DNA of 64,000 nt from Phoronis australis (lineage: Eukaryota > Phoronida > Phoronidae), in NCBI GenBank assembly GCA_002633005.1, contig NMRA01000323.1:225449-289448 (forward strand), written 5' to 3'. The translations under genes and the position numbers were made by a program. The first letter of the stretch is position 1, and every line of letters begins with the position of its first letter. Below are positions 12,020-25,800 of this stretch, piece after piece. The notes below the pieces were generated by a model. It did not search any database. It was not told the origin of the DNA and was given only the letters and a program-made list of their open reading frames with translations.

Positions 12020-13113
12020 CCGCGCCGAATTCCTGCAGACTTTGTGGACTTATGTCTCGTTTGCGAGGACTTCTTATTTCATTAAGGCGGGCCGTTTTGC
12101 ACAATTTGCCAAATTGGGGGGCTCATTCGAGCCCCCAACCCCCCCCCCCTCCCGGGTGCGCCCATGCGCCTGCCCCCTGTGCTCCCCGCTACTTACGCCT
12201 ACGCAAGATAACTAGCACAAATCCACGAAGTTTTGTAAAATGTATTGCGGACTCCATTTTGGTTGCGAAACAACTTAGTCTCAACTTCGGGCGCTCTGGT
12301 TGGAAAAATGAGACAAGCTCCATGTCTGTTGACTTGTGTCGGTCTACGTCAGAGTGTTTTCGGTCGCCGTAAAATTAACTATAACAAAAGTGTAGGTTGG
12401 CACAAAAATACAAATTTACTGGACTTCAAGTTACTTCAGAATTTTAAGTAACGTTTCGGCGGCCACTGGCGACTTTTCCAGGCTAATTTGCGACTCTTGT
12501 TGACATTTGTCTATCTTGAGAGTAATTACGGTGAGAAATGCTGCTCTGCTGAATCTCAGGCCACCTAAGGAAAGGTGATCGATTCTTTCAAAAATACATT
12601 TCAACGCTGTTGTTCCACACAACAAATATTTACCAATTGAAAGTGACACAAAGCGTAGTATTTTCCAGACAACAAGCTTGCTTTGCGTTCCAGGGGTGTC
12701 ACTCATATTCACTACTCAGAAGCCCGCAGGCGTGTACCAAAAATTGCTGAGAGACCTATTTTTGCGGACGCCAGGTCTGCTCATTCCCTTTTGCGGGGTA
12801 GATTTTTCTGGCGGCCAATGCGTCTTGCGGGGCTGAGGCCAGTGCAGTGGGCCTTTTGTGGGAAGACGAAATGGACATTTAGGGGCCTATTGGGTCCCGC
12901 AAAACTTGCTGAAAAAGTACCACCTACCTGCAATTTTGGTACACACCTGAGGGCACTTGAGTGACCCCTCAGTGCTTTGCGTACATTCAGGCGAACTTTT
13001 CATATTTCGGGGTGCCGGATTTCCACTAGAATCTAGGTGCAGGCAACTGCTGTTTATGCATCAACGAACACCATTTCGAACGACGACCTTTTTTACGAAG
13101 ACACAAAAATGCT

Positions 13114-13195
13114 TGGCAGCGGTGGGATTCGAACCCACGCCTCCGAAGAGACTGGTGCCTTAAACCAGCGCCTTAGACCGCTCGGCCACGCTACC
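13114..13195 (-). tRNA. tRNA-Leu (anticodon AAG)
   Basis: The minus strand reads a complete 82-nt class II tRNA. The 7-bp acceptor stem GGTAGCG/CGCTGCC has one G-T wobble, with discriminator A. The A box is TGGCCGAGCGG. The anticodon stem CTGGT/ACCAG carries the loop TTAAGGC, which places AAG at the anticodon. There is a long variable arm with a CTTCGG loop, and the T arm contains GGTTCGAATCC (B box). It is nearly identical to the animal tRNA-Leu(AAG) consensus. No CCA is encoded, as expected for a nuclear gene. It appears functional and isolated. Confidence 0.95.
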
Positions 13196-15364
13196 TGTCG
13201 TGTTATCTGTGCGTTGTTCAAATCATAGTTTGTGGACTTCGGATACAATCGACTTTACTTCGGTTGAAGTTGTGCAGTACCGTTACGATCGGTTTTTGGC
13301 CTAGTTGTTTGTATATTTCCTACAATACAGAATACCGAAATCGTCAATTTTTTTGGAAATAAATGGAAAAGTTACAGCGTATGTGATGCGGAAACTTCGT
13401 CTTCCTTTTATTATGGCCCAGTGTTCATTATCACTTCTGAATTGATGACGCCAAAATGCTAGCGGTTTCCCTGAAAACTTGAACAAATCTACGAAATAGT
13501 TTACATATATTAGGGATCAGACAGTCTTATTAGTGTAGTCAGTTAAAAGGATATCAAACCAGGTTTTGGCTCTGGATATTAAAAACGACTTTTCTATCCA
13601 ATTCTCTGACGATGCAAAATAATCAGTGCTCTAGCCCGACAATCCTAAAGTTAGGAGCCGAAAATTTGAAAACCCCTTTCAAAGTCTGCTAAATGAACAC
13701 GCGTAAACTACGCTTTTAGCTGGCAACTGTAGCGAAAGACCACACACGGGACCCATAAAATCCAATCTGTGAGTTTTTAGTTCGATTTCTGGCATTATGC
13801 AGTATTGACGCCACTGATGTAGCAATGACTCTGAGGATTGGTTGGGAAAACCATCAAAACAGGGTTTAGTGTCCTTTTAAGTTGGCTGTTTTTAAACATT
13901 TTTCTTGACAAAGGGATGTAGTAGTAACTCGTAGTGTTGAACACTCGGTCACCAAAGACACGTTTAACGCGTTATCTATACCGACCTCATCGTGACCAGC
14001 TCGTGCGAGCCAATTGTATCCAGACGTGATATGGCCACAGGTGGCGTGCTGACCAGTCCTAAGACTATGATAGACAAAACGACTCGGAGTTTCCTCGTCA
14101 TTACTGCTGGGCGGAGGTGGAAATCATCGTCATCGTGCCGAGAATGAAGAAGAATGAACAGAATTAGTTAGTTGGCTAAGCAAGTAATATGTATTTAAAA
14201 TTTGTCCGTCCTAATACCAGTAATTAATGTTTGTTATTAACAGAGAATCACCCGCCATGCCGGGAAAAGGATATTTTGTCCGGTTACTTTTGTCTTAGAT
14301 TGCACACTGCCGAGTAATTGTCTGTATCAGTGTACAATCTCAAACATTCCTATTAAAAAGACGTTACCGTTAGCTTTTTCCTCACTGTCTAAAATGCAAA
14401 TTAGTTATGAACAGGTTACTGACTCGTCGTCACCTTTATTTCAAGTAAGACCGGCTCAAATACAAATTATAAACAAACGCAACATGTACAAAGCAGCAAT
14501 AAATTGACTACAGCGCCATTTCGTGCTTCAACTACAAGCCTTGATAAGTTATATCAGTTTTATCCGGTCATAACGAAACACTGCCTTTATCATTTACATC
14601 ACGAATATCTCAAACCTTTCCGCGCATGACACCGTGGCAACATCGGATTCCATCCGCAAATACTTTAGTCAAGGGCCAACAAATAAAGGAAGTGACAAAT
14701 GCCTTGGCGGGGTTGATGAATTCGTCCAAAATTGGGCCGTTCTAGGTCAGTGCGGGGGTGGCTTTATACGTTACGACCAGAATGAAAATAGTGCACTCTG
14801 GTCAATGGTATTGACAACGAAATTGGTCGTGGTCAGGTGGACGTCATGTTCAAAACATCTCACCTATGATTTCTACTCTTAAAGAGGGCGTAGACAGGTC
14901 TTACCGTTGTAGTGAGACCAGACGTGCATAGTTGCAATGCTGTGCATAATTGTGTATGATTACTTTTTGCGCAATCAGTTTCAGGCAGGGCTGATCGTGC
15001 AACTAGTGGTACCACCTCACAACTGTTGGTACCGCCGAGTCGCCGTACCATGATTTGTGCAACCATTCACGACCCATCCAGACAGGCGGCAATTGTCATT
15101 GTGAATAGTCTTCAAAGATTCTTAACTACTTTTTAAAAAGATTTTAACAGTTTTTTTACAATGATTATTGTTATCAATAGACGATAGATATTATCGTTCA
15201 ACTAGGTATTTAGGCCTATGACACGGCATCAAAAGACTGACTGTTCACTGAAATTGATGAGTTCATGAATTATCCAAAAATGAGGATTTCCGGGACGTAT
15301 AGATTAAGTTACGTTCCGTAACAGGCAAAATGAAATACAAAACGTAAAAAAACAGAAACAAGTA
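13196..15364. other. Intergenic DNA, no supported gene
   Basis: Only short frames occur. The longest (14634-14882, plus, 82 residues) has no recognisable domain and no splice context that I can defend. 13220-13500 and 14880-15360 show no repeat structure that I can name. Confidence 0.5.
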
Positions 15365-15369
15365 GATTG

Positions 15370-15690
15370 CATGCGCGCACCCAGCCTTTGATATGGGTNN
15401 NNNNNNNNNNNNNNNNNNNNNNNNNNNNNNNNNNNNNNNNNNNNNNNNNNNNNNNNNNNNNNNNNNNNNNNNNNNNNNNNNNNNNNNNNNNNNNNNNNNN
15501 NNNNNNNNNNNNNNNNNNNNNNNNNNNNNNNNNNNNNNNNNNNNNNNNNNNNNNNNNNNNNNNNNNNNNNNNNNNNNNNNNNNNNNNNNNNNNNNNNNNN
15601 NNNNNNNNNNNNNNNNNNNNNNNNNNNNNNNNNNNNNNNNNNNNNNNNNNNNNNNNNNNNNNNNNNCCCGGCCCCCTGGGTGCGCGCATG
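15370..15690. mobile_element. CATGCGCGCACCCAG-family element around an N gap
   Basis: The left end is 'catgcgcgcacccagcctttgatatgggt' and the right end 'ccccctgggtgcgcgcatg'. They are inverted repeats flanked by identical 5-bp direct repeats GATTG (15365-15369 and 15691-15695). The interior 15399-15666 is 268 Ns, so internal content is unknown. Apparent frames across this gap are meaningless. Confidence 0.85.
15399..15666. other. Assembly gap (268 N)
   Basis: A run of N inside a terminal-inverted-repeat element. The assembly probably broke on a palindromic or G-rich interior. Confidence 0.98.
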
Positions 15691-15695
15691 GATTG

Positions 15696-17181
15696 AACAC
15701 ATTGATAATTTTTATTTTTTTGTCAATCAAGACGGAAATTCGTTGGAAACTCTCAATCCTGGGGATGTGTTGCCTACTTCTATGTTCCAGGTTGCATTGT
15801 TGGCCAATGGTATAGCCGTACTCATAAAAACGGACAACACGGCCAACAACTGTTAGGAAGCGACCGGTCGAGATTTGGAGAACTATGAATAGTATGTCTG
15901 AAGCCAAGCTGTCCCATGCCTCCTGTTTACCAACACCCTCTTATCACAGCCAGTTCCACCTCCCGTGATTTCCATTGCCTAGCTGTTCCCTAAGTCTGAG
16001 ATAAAAAAATTCTTTATTGACCTCCGGAAAGAGTGTGGGCGTCATCAATGCCCGTCACATTCACACTAATACAGAGGTTTCCACAACACAACTTCCTTCA
16101 AAAGACCTTGAAACGTCACCTCAAAGTTCGCACCCGAGCGAATGTTGTACCCGTGGTCGACGCGATCACACTCTTTCCAGTGCTACAAGGGGTCCTCGAA
16201 AGGTGGCGCTGTAAACGAGGTAGTTGATTCCCTACCGTTGGTTGGTTGTGGCCTACTCTCTTCGGCACAGTGCTGCGAAAGGTACCACTGTCGACTGTTG
16301 TTTAACAAGGCTTCTCACTGGTTAATGTAATGAAAAGGACGTCATAACATTCAGTCATTCCCATTGGTTGAAATCTGAGAAACCCTTTTTAGTCCGATGG
16401 CGACGACCTTTGACTTGAATACTGAGTTGTAATTTATTAAAACAAACTGTAATCGAAGTAAACAAAATCAAGGGAAACCCGATTAAGTGGCTTAAGCCCG
16501 AATAAGTACAGTGCACAAAGGCGTGCACAGGTGGCGGCGATGTGATCGGTATACTTCCGACCAAGGCATGTGTATTGATCCAAACAAAAATGCGTGTGTC
16601 ATTCGGAGGCACACTACAGTCACGGGGTCGTTACCTCACGTCCTTATCAAGAGTCTGAAAAAAACACATTTTTTGGCGTTCTCAACTCAAAAACACTACT
16701 CATGATAACTGAAACATAATTATACTACAGATTTTTAATCGGCTAATTCACATCGTAAAAAATACCGACACACAAAAATATAGGACCATACACCAACTTT
16801 GACAGTGTCCCCCCAAAATTACCACTTCCCAGCAAGTGCTAGAAAAATCTGACTACAGATTCAGAAAATGCCCCGTGGCTGCAGCCTAACTGTTCAGTGC
16901 TACCTTCATCATGTTTCCACATGGACACTTTTCGCTATAGGTGGCGCTGTGTCAGAGTGGTAGTTTCGGGCCCAGCTTCGGAATCTCCGCATCAAACTCT
17001 CTCCTTGCCATGTTTTTTCACGAACGCAAACATTTTATCATGACATACTTTCTGCTTTTTCATGTTATATGAGTACATTCTTTTATTCGCAACCAACAGT
17101 CTTTTCTCCGTGCGCTCTAATTACAATATTATAATGATAGGTTGCTCAAGTGTGGGCTATTCATGCATGAACAGGAAAATT
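15696..17181. other. Intergenic DNA, no supported gene
   Basis: Several overlapping short plus frames around 16017-16330 have no recognisable domain. 16730-17180 is AT-rich with nothing identifiable. Confidence 0.5.
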
Positions 17182-17231
17182 ACAGCACTGACATCTGTTG
17201 GATTTTGATGAAAGCTTGGTTATTTTAAGCA

Positions 17232-17385
17232 CTACAAGCCACCACACGGGCGGTGCTGCAATGAAAAAAGTGGGGGCTTTAGCCCCCGCCCCCCTGTGGT
17301 GCAGCGCCCATAGATCGTGGGCGGCGCAGCATTGAAAAAAGGGAGCTATAGCCCCTTCCCAAGCCTCCTACGGTGCGCCACCATG
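17232..17385 (+). mobile_element. GGGCGGCGC dimer element
   Basis: Two same-direction units of about 75 bp ('gggcggtgctgcaatgaaaaaagtgggggct...ggtgcagcgcccat', then 'gtgggcggcgcagcattgaaaaaa...ggtgcgcc') match the family at 40415 and 45121. A second copy at about 18228-18360 comes from the surrounding duplication. Confidence 0.65.
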
Positions 17386-18227
17386 CAACACCTCAATAGC
17401 TACCTGAAACTCGTTGTATATTTTGCCAGAGTTATATCATTTTAATTGCATCCCTGGTGAATAATCTTTTTGTTTGCCCGCCAGGTGTCGTGAATAAACG
17501 CGCGTACCTTGTCTATAAAAAGACGCTAAGTAGGCCTAATCCTACTAGTGAAATTTGTCCAACTATAAACTGTTAAGTTCAAGTTTCGTATACTCAAAAA
17601 GACATTGGTTTGGCTCTCTTGTCTTTTTGTTATGTATTTACTGCGAGATCTAGGAGTTGTGTGACTTGAGAAGTGCGTGACTTTTTCAGTATTTTTAAAT
17701 TTTTCTGTTACACAAGTTTTCATTTTGGGAACTATGAAACGCCAATATGCGGCCGAGTTCGCTATTTTACAATGTACACGCCAATTTTCACGCCACACAT
17801 AAAGTATCAAAGGTTTAACAGCGTGAACTACCATTTGTCAAATTTTAGTTTCTTGCCCAAGAATATTTTGGATGATTAAGTGACTTGTTTTATCATCGCC
17901 TACGTTTTGCCGACTCTGTGTGTAAGCTGTTGGAGAGCGACCGCACAATGTTATAATAACTTGTCTAAACTAGCCGTCTATATTTTGATTGGTAATCGAG
18001 TTATCTCGTCTCTTGTTACTTGATTGCTCCAGATTTAGACTACTGGTGCTGTGTTTTGACGTTCGACAGACAGCATCTCGTTGTCATTCACTTCATTTGG
18101 ACGGCTGGGTGTGCGACCATTTATCCAACAAATTGACCATTCATGTGTGCTGCATCNACAGCACTGGCACCTGTTGGATTTTGATGAAAGCTTGGTTATT
18201 TTAAGCACTACAAACCACCACACGGGC

Positions 18228-18360
18228 GGTGCAGCAATGAAAAATGTGGGGGCTGTAGCGGCCCCCGGCCCCCCTGTGGTGCAGCGCCCATAGATCGTGG
18301 GCGGCGCAGCATTGAAAAAAGGGGAGCTATAGCCCCTTCCCAAGCCTCCTACGGTGCGCA
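18228..18360 (+). mobile_element. GGGCGGCGC dimer element, duplicate copy
   Basis: Same element as at 17232-17385, inside the second copy of the ~1-kb duplication, with a few substitutions ('ggctgtagcggcccccggcccccctg'). Confidence 0.65.
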
Positions 18361-19479
18361 ACCATGCAACACCCCAATAGCTACCTGAAACTCGTTGTAT
18401 ATTTTGCCAGAGTTATATCATTTTACTTGCATCCCTGGTGAATAATCTTCATGTTTGCCCGCCAGGTGTCGTGAATAAACGCGCGTACCTTGTCTATAAA
18501 AAGACACTAAGTAGGCCTAATCCTACTAGTGAAATTTGTCCAACTATAAACTGTTAAGTTCAAGTTTCGTATACTCAAAAGGACATTGGTTTGGCTCTCT
18601 TGTCTTTTTGCTATGTATTTACTGCGAGATCTAGGAGTTGTGTGACTTGAGAAATGCGTGACTTTTTCAGTATTTTTAAATTTTTCTGTTACACAAGTTT
18701 TCATTTATAGTAGAGTACTGTAGGTGGCAGTTTAGTTCCTTTTTATTGAAATTCTCGAGTAGTCCGGCTTACTGTACACTAAGAATTAATTTGAACTCGC
18801 TTGTGGGAACTAAGAAACGCCAATATGCGGCCGACTTCGCTATTTTACAATGTACACGCCAATTTTCACGCCACACATAAAGTATCAAAGGTTTAACAGC
18901 GTGAACTACCATTTGTAAATTTTAGTTTCTTGCCCAAGAATACTTTGGATGATTAAGTGACTTGTTTTATCATCGCCTACGTTTTGCCGACTCTGTGTGT
19001 AAGCTGTTGGAGAGCGACCGCACAATGTTATAATAACTTGTCTAAACTAGCCGTCTATATTTTGATTGGTAATCGAGTTATCTCGTCTCTTGTTACTTGA
19101 TTGCTCCAGATTTAGACTACTGGTGCTGTGTTTTGACGTTCGACAGACAGCATCTCGTTGTCATTCACTTCATTTGGACGGCTGGGTGTGCGACCATTTA
19201 TCCAACAAATTGACCATTCATGTGTGCTGCATCATCAGTTGAGGTTCCAGCTCATGGCATTTCAGGTCTGCCTTTTGTGTGAGCACATTGAGCCGACTCG
19301 TTGACTGTGGATGGAAGACTTGGACCGTCAGATGCCGCTGTTTTTGTCCAAACTGTGGGTGATCATGTGCTCTTAGCAGCAGCTGGAGTGTGACTAAGGT
19401 TTTTAGATCGCCGCTATTTAGTTAGACAAAACGGAAGATGGCGACAAGAGAAAGTGGGTTTCAGTGACCGGAGCAGGCA

Positions 19480-19734
19480 TTGTCGGAGGGTTGTATATAT
19501 GTATATATGTCTCTGACGCAAAATTTGTTCTGGGATTCGTTGGAGGTCACGGCCTGTGACCGTGTTTATGTGTATCGATATAAAACGTGTTTTGACTCGA
19601 GTGCGTGTGAGATGACGATAGCTTCTAAACGACTCAACTCGAAAAACGAAGCAACCACGGTGGAATTCAGATGTAATGGAGGGCGTGGTCACGTGATTGG
19701 ACGAAGAGCCATCGTGCGGAGGTGTAATAAATGA
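19480..19734 (+). promoter_or_regulatory. Possible upstream ORF in the 5' leader
   Basis: An 84-codon frame starts after a (TATATG)-rich stretch and ends in TGA at 19732-19734. That TGA overlaps the upstream Met codon of the Ig-receptor frame (ATG 19731) as ATGA. If transcription starts upstream of 19480, this frame could dampen or gate translation of the receptor. The peptide has no recognised domain and could be chance. Confidence 0.25.
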
Positions 19735-19790
19735 AATCGAGACTTTACTCTTGTATCAGTCACAAGAACGTTGACAGCTGTCTTCAAAGG

Positions 19791-19848
19791 ATGGGCTGTG
19801 TTCCAACATGGTTGACGGTAGCAATCAGCGTGCTGGCTCTGGTGGAAG
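19791..19848 (+). CDS. Ig receptor exon 1: signal peptide
   Basis: The exon encodes MGCVPTWLTVAISVLALVE plus one base, a short N-region then a hydrophobic core, and ends at GAAG|GTAAGG in phase 1. I prefer the ATG at 19791 (A at -3, G at +4, strong context). An in-frame ATG at 19731 would add 20 residues, but it has a weak context and sits right after an in-frame TAA. Signal-peptide exons ending in phase 1 are typical of Ig-superfamily genes. Confidence 0.75.
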
Positions 19849-22800
19849 GTAAGGCAACGAGCCGCCAGTTAGCCGGCGGGCTATGTAAATAAACATGTAC
19901 TGCAATTGTATAAATACCTCAGTATGAAATGTTGATCTGTTTGTACTTGAATGTCGCTACAATCAATTACATCTAATAACTTTCGTTCGAATCAGGTGGA
20001 GGATTTCATTAGATTAATTAGTGGCGGTAGGCAAAACAGGGTTTAATTTAAACTGCATGTAGTAGTGTTTCCGATCAAAACGTCGAGGCCGTTTCAAGCG
20101 TGATTAATTAACAACGGGTTTAAGTACGAATTCAGGGAATTTTTTGGTAAACCCGTCTCTTCTCTGGATCAGCTGCAAACTGAAACTGCGCATAAGCGTC
20201 GCTTCCGTGCTTAAAATAGCCTGCTAAGGATTTCTCGTGGCCCTGTGCGGAACTCGTTTCTTAATCTGTCATTCTTTGGCATTTGATCGATCTAAATATA
20301 CTATTACTTGGTCTTGCGCAATTCTCACCAACAAGATATCCTACGAAGCTTTTGCATGAGTGACTACCGTTCTGTTTTTACGGTCTATGAGTAACGGCAA
20401 CGAATCCTTCGATCACCTAAGAACGTCACTAGAGGAAATTTTAATTACTCATGTGTTCTGTTCGCTACCTGCGGCTCCGCGCACCGGCTCAGCTCTCATG
20501 CAATCTTAAAGCTAGTGGTTTTCGTTGAAGCGGCCTTACCAGGGTACGAGAGTAAGGCCGGTAATAATTAATGCATGCTTTTTAATTACCTTAACAAATA
20601 AATGAGCACAAAATTTAAAGACCTCAGCAAAATGTATAACAATATAATAAGCAATTATAAAAGAAAAAAATGTTTCCACCCTACTGTTTCTCCAATCAAT
20701 TTACTGACAATGCAGGCGCCGTGTTTGGATAATTGTCGTTCTAGTTTGGTGTGTCTTAGTAGAAAGATTCGTCGTGACGTCATACTCTACCGCCCTGTTT
20801 GAAAACTGAGGTTGGTTTGTACTAGCGTTACACGGTCGAAATGTCATCTGTTCTTTACCTGTGATTGCTTACATTTTACATGAACACATGCAGTTTATTA
20901 CCATCCTATATGAACTTCAATTACGGGTAGATCGTGCAAGGTGAAGTCCTCAGCTTAAAGGCCATGTGCATTCGCTTGCCTGGTACTGTATTGCATTCGC
21001 CGAAACTAGGAACCAGTTCCTAGGCCGAAATGAATGATGCAAAAATGATAGCCGCGCAACGGAACGCCACGACGATACACGATAATAAATGCTTATATAA
21101 ATTTCAGGCACTGAAGGTGCTGGTCTATTGTTGCCTTTTAAAAGAACCAAAGCGCCTAGCTTTGGTTTCAAAAATATCCTTGTTTTGGGGCGTATCTGCT
21201 CTTCCTAAACAACGTTATTTATCGCGTGCTTATCCTTTGTCAGCAATAAAAGTGTTGAGAATATAAAGTCTAAATAAATCTTATCCATATCTCCATTTAT
21301 ATTGAATAAGCCACACTGTGTTTCGGTGTATGAAAACACTGACCTTCGAGAGTCAACCTGAATGTTATTCTGTTATGTAAAAATGGACTGTCTGTTCTTC
21401 CCCAACTTTCGTCTTGTCCGAACAAGGAACAGACTGAGACCAATTTCTTAACGCTAAAGGGCTTTTACCAGTTTTACTGCTGAAAACGTATGAAATTTAA
21501 ACCTGAAAAAAGTGTTGATCTTATATTTTCTAAGTCTAATAATTCTCAATTCCAAACAAATCCAATGCTGGAATTATCACTCAATGGGGACGTTATTCCC
21601 AATAAGTTCACACATAAACACCTTGGCTTGCTACTCGACCATAAGCTTACATTTACTCCTCATTGTCGCGAACTCGTTCATTAAGTACAAAAATAAATCA
21701 ATCCAATTAGAATTGTCTCTCGTCATTTCAACTCCATGCATCTTGAAACTCTATTCAAGTCTTTTGTACTTCCACATCTAGATTACTGTGACATAATCTA
21801 CCAATCGGCAAACGCTGGCATACTTCTTCAATTAGAAAGACTACAATACCAAGCAGCTTTAGCCATAACAGGAGATTCAAAGGGTCCAACACAATCAAGG
21901 TTCTAACTAGTCTCAACTGGAGCAAACTAGCAACCCCTCGTAAACTCCATCTGTCCATGTCATGTATACATTCAAAGTCTTAACCAATATAAACAATTAT
22001 TCAAACAAATTCCTCTTTGACTTTTACAAAAGACCCAATACGAGACCAGGACTGCGGCAAAGTAATATGCACACTATTCCATCTTCCCTCAGCCAAGCCT
22101 TAAGGAGATCAACGATAATAACTTGCATTGACAACTGAAGTTCCTTACCATCCAAAATAAAAGAAAGCACTTCAATTGTCACTCTCAAAAATTAACTTTA
22201 AAATGCAAGAGTTGCCAGTCGTATTGACATCATTCCAACTTCCTCGCAACCATAAAATAACCCTAAACAGATCAAGCTGCGAGAAATTCAAACATAATTT
22301 CAATAATATTTCGCCTCTGCGTTCCTGTGGAGACACCCAGACATATCCTCATGTTTTCTTTGCTTGTGACGTATGCAAGGAGCAGAGGGTACAGCTTTTC
22401 CAGACAGTATTTACAAAAAATATTCTGAAATTCCGCAATTTTTCAACAAAATTTATTTTTTTCTGTATGGATGTCAAGAACTCAACCCAGATGAAAATAA
22501 GTACTTATTCGAAATATTATCAAAATTTCTTTATGATATTAAATCTCTTTGTGTAAATGAATAGAATTATATGCATGTGTATGAAAAGGATTTATTTACA
22601 TTCGTAATCATATGTCATTGTAATCTTAACATCAGTTTTGTAATTTATGTATTAGTATAAAATAATTGTATATAGATTTCTTTGTATTTTTTTAACCCAG
22701 ATATAATGCCTCTTGGCGCTTTCTGGGGTATGCATATTCAGTGTATTGAAGATTTCGCTATAAACATTATAATAAGTATTTTTTGAGACTATTATTGGAT

Positions 22801-25800
22801 AGGATAGACTTAATAGACTTAATTTTGCTAAAAGTGACATGAAAAAAGGTTGCCTTCGCCTTTAAGAGTGCGGTTTGCATTCGCCAACAAAGCGTTAGAC
22901 TCCGACCCCGGGGTCGCAGGTTCGATTTCCGGCTGAGGCTGATCTTAGAAAATCCCTTGGATATCGCAATCAAAAGTCAGTTTTAAAATGTCGAAAATCC
23001 TTGCTATCGGCGGGTTTACTGGGATATAACTTGGTTGCTAATGATCAATCTATTCCGTAAATTTGGTGGCAGCCGTGACCACGGTGCAATTTCAAAGCGG
23101 AGCTAATCTTTTAAACATGATTGCAAATCGTTGAAAATTTCTCAGTAATCTATCGTCAAGTTTATGAGTACTGCAATCTGGAAATATATTTTAAATTTAC
23201 ACCCGAGAATCCCGACAAGGTGTAAATGCATATTTTACAGGCTTCTGTGTTATGTCAATTTATATGAACAGTGTCTGTTTTCTGTAATTGCTTGTTGGTT
23301 GGTATACGAAACGTCTCAAAAATGTCCCATTTGTTTCAAGGCGGCTCACATGTCACATATTCCTTATGTCACATGTCACATATTCCTTATGTCACATGTC
23401 ATATTACTTTGCTCTTCGTCACAATACTCTGTAATAAGGGGTAGGCATACCATTAGCAAATTCATTGCAAATATTGATATTCATAAAAAGTTCAATCATT
23501 CAATGGAATAGCAAATTGCAAATATCCCGGTATTTAGCAATTTAGACTTGTTACAAATTTCTGATATTTTAGAAAATGTTTGCTATTTGGTTAAACAGCA
23601 GGCTATTTACGAAATCGCTTGTCGTTTATTAATAGCATAAAACAACGTTGCTATTTGCTGACGAAAGTTTAATATTTAGCTCCAGCCAATTAAAAGCCTC
23701 GTCACAAAACATTATGCCTATGCGTATTGTCTGACAAATGCAACATTTGAACTTATTGGTAACTGCAGGCGTGTCAATCATGGGCATTTCTTACCGACTC
23801 AAAAGACATGTTTCCGCCACACTTCTTTGTCTTCAATTTGTTTCAGTTTCCATTCCGTTGCATTGCTCGCATTTTATACATTCCGAGCACAATGCTGGTG
23901 ATTTTCAGAAGATTACGCGCACCTTATCACGCTCAGAATCAGAAAGCCAAAATCCTTTGTTAAACTGCGCCTATCGTATTTGCGCAGGGTAACTGATCGC
24001 TATTGCGATGACTACATGTATATCGAAAGCATTATTTGTATTAGCAACAACTCTCACCATTTCTTGAAATATTCACCAGAGATGGAAGGCCGCAGGAATT
24101 TTTGAAATGTCACAGCACGATTCGAACTGATTTCTAGAGATTGTAGAATTTAAGATCTCACGTGTAATTGTGTATACAGTGTGAATTAAGTTCATAAACC
24201 TTCCGACGCAACTTTTTCATACATATGTGACCGTATCAAAAGTTCCAAAATCAAAAAAGCCACAAGTTTGAGGTGTGGTTTTGCATGATTTTCCCCAATA
24301 AAAACGTGTCAAAAGGGCCCTGATTTCAGAGTAAAAAATTGTTCCCCTTTTACGCAACCAGCCTACAGTGCAGATTAAATAATTTAATGACAAGCCAGCA
24401 AGCAGAATTCACAAACTCAGCTACAGAGCATATTTCCCTTGTGCTCGTATCTCGCACTTTTCATTGTAAAGTGAGACGCTTTGGGGTTCACGTCCACCAC
24501 TACTGGTAGTGGAACGAATATCACGTCTTGGAACGAGAAAACTTGGTATTTGTAAATCGCGTAATATTTACATAAATGGTTACCATTTGCAAATACCAGA
24601 AGTTTTTAATGAAGTTAAACTGTTAAGTAGCAGGATATTTGCATATACATATGCAATTTTCTATTTAACTAAATATGAAACTATTTATAAATATCACTAA
24701 TTTCAAATAACTTTACAAGGGGTATCCTACACTGCACAGTTAAATATTGGCGGATGTAATAGACTATCGCATGAATAATGGTGGGCGTGTGCATCTGGAA
24801 GCTTACATGTGTCATAAACTGGGCAGAACGGGTTCACGCTATCAAGGCACGGTGATCAAGGAACTGAATTCCAATTAACAATTGCTTCCCGAGTTGAGCC
24901 CATCGTTTTTTGGTTATCAGTTGAAAGTCGCACCCCGGATGTGACCTTGTTCATGACAGGGCTACCCCTGAATTTCAGGAAGATTAGTCAAATTACAAAC
25001 GTTTTTGTTTAGCTGGCTAAAACGGCAATCGACTTTGGCCTTTTACTCCCATGAAATCGGTGACGTAATGTTCCTCACAATTTCCGTCTCCTACTCGCGT
25101 ACTTGCCTCGTTTTCGCTCTTGCAGTTTTAAGGTTGGTCAATCCCAGTAAACTCTAAATTGTCGACGACGGTTTCGTTCTTGCTGGTGACCGGAAATGGA
25201 ACAATATCAAGATAAGGAATAGACCAATTTTATGAAAGTAAAATGTCTGTTTCATTCGTTTTTAGTCAGCTTAACAGGTGAAATGTAGCACCTAACATTC
25301 CTCTCAAGGAATATTAGCAAAGTTTAAATGTCAGGACGCTGTGCTTGAAAGCTATACGTAAATGTCACTAAGTTTGCGTCGTCGAACCGGTTCGTGGCAA
25401 ATTGCGTCCAACTGAAAGATATAATCGACTTTCTTATTTTTCCGTGTTGAGCGCGTGTCCGGGGCCATGTGGTTTTCTGTTGCATAAAAACGTAATACGG
25501 ATTATTTACATTCTTCTCAGCAAATATTTAGCACCGACTCTCTCGTACACTTGCTCGTCAAACCTCCAATTCGGTATCGAAACTAAAACGCTGATTCTGC
25601 AGAAATCTGAACGAATTTGGCCAACTCCCCGCGCAGTTCAGTGACTCGTTCGACGAAGAGATATCAGCGGTTTGTTTATGATAAGTCGGGATAATTGTAA
25701 ACAAACGATGCGGCTCAAAAATGAAACCTCTCTGCTGCAGGCTAGTTGTTTGATCTTAATCCCGCGTGGATATACAGATGGTCATCTTCGTGCTAATATA

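Larger units (their letters stand above)
17182..19232 (+). repeat. ~1-kb direct duplication split by one N
   Basis: 17182-18156 and 18158-19232 are near-identical direct copies joined at a single N (18157). Copy 2 carries about 105 bp that copy 1 lacks (near 18707-18812, between 'tttcattta' and 'gggaactaagaaacg'). Each copy starts 'acagcactg' and ends 'gtgtgctgcatc'. The block ends about 560 bp upstream of the Ig-receptor start codon, so it could include its promoter. The N at the join points to unmerged haplotypes. Confidence 0.85.

Noticed and set aside
14634-14882. Possible first exon with an 82-residue frame
   Set aside because: There is an ATG and a GT after 'ggttctag', but no partner exon and no recognisable protein.
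15263-15907. Long frames across 15399-15666
   Set aside because: They are open only because the run of N has no stop codons.
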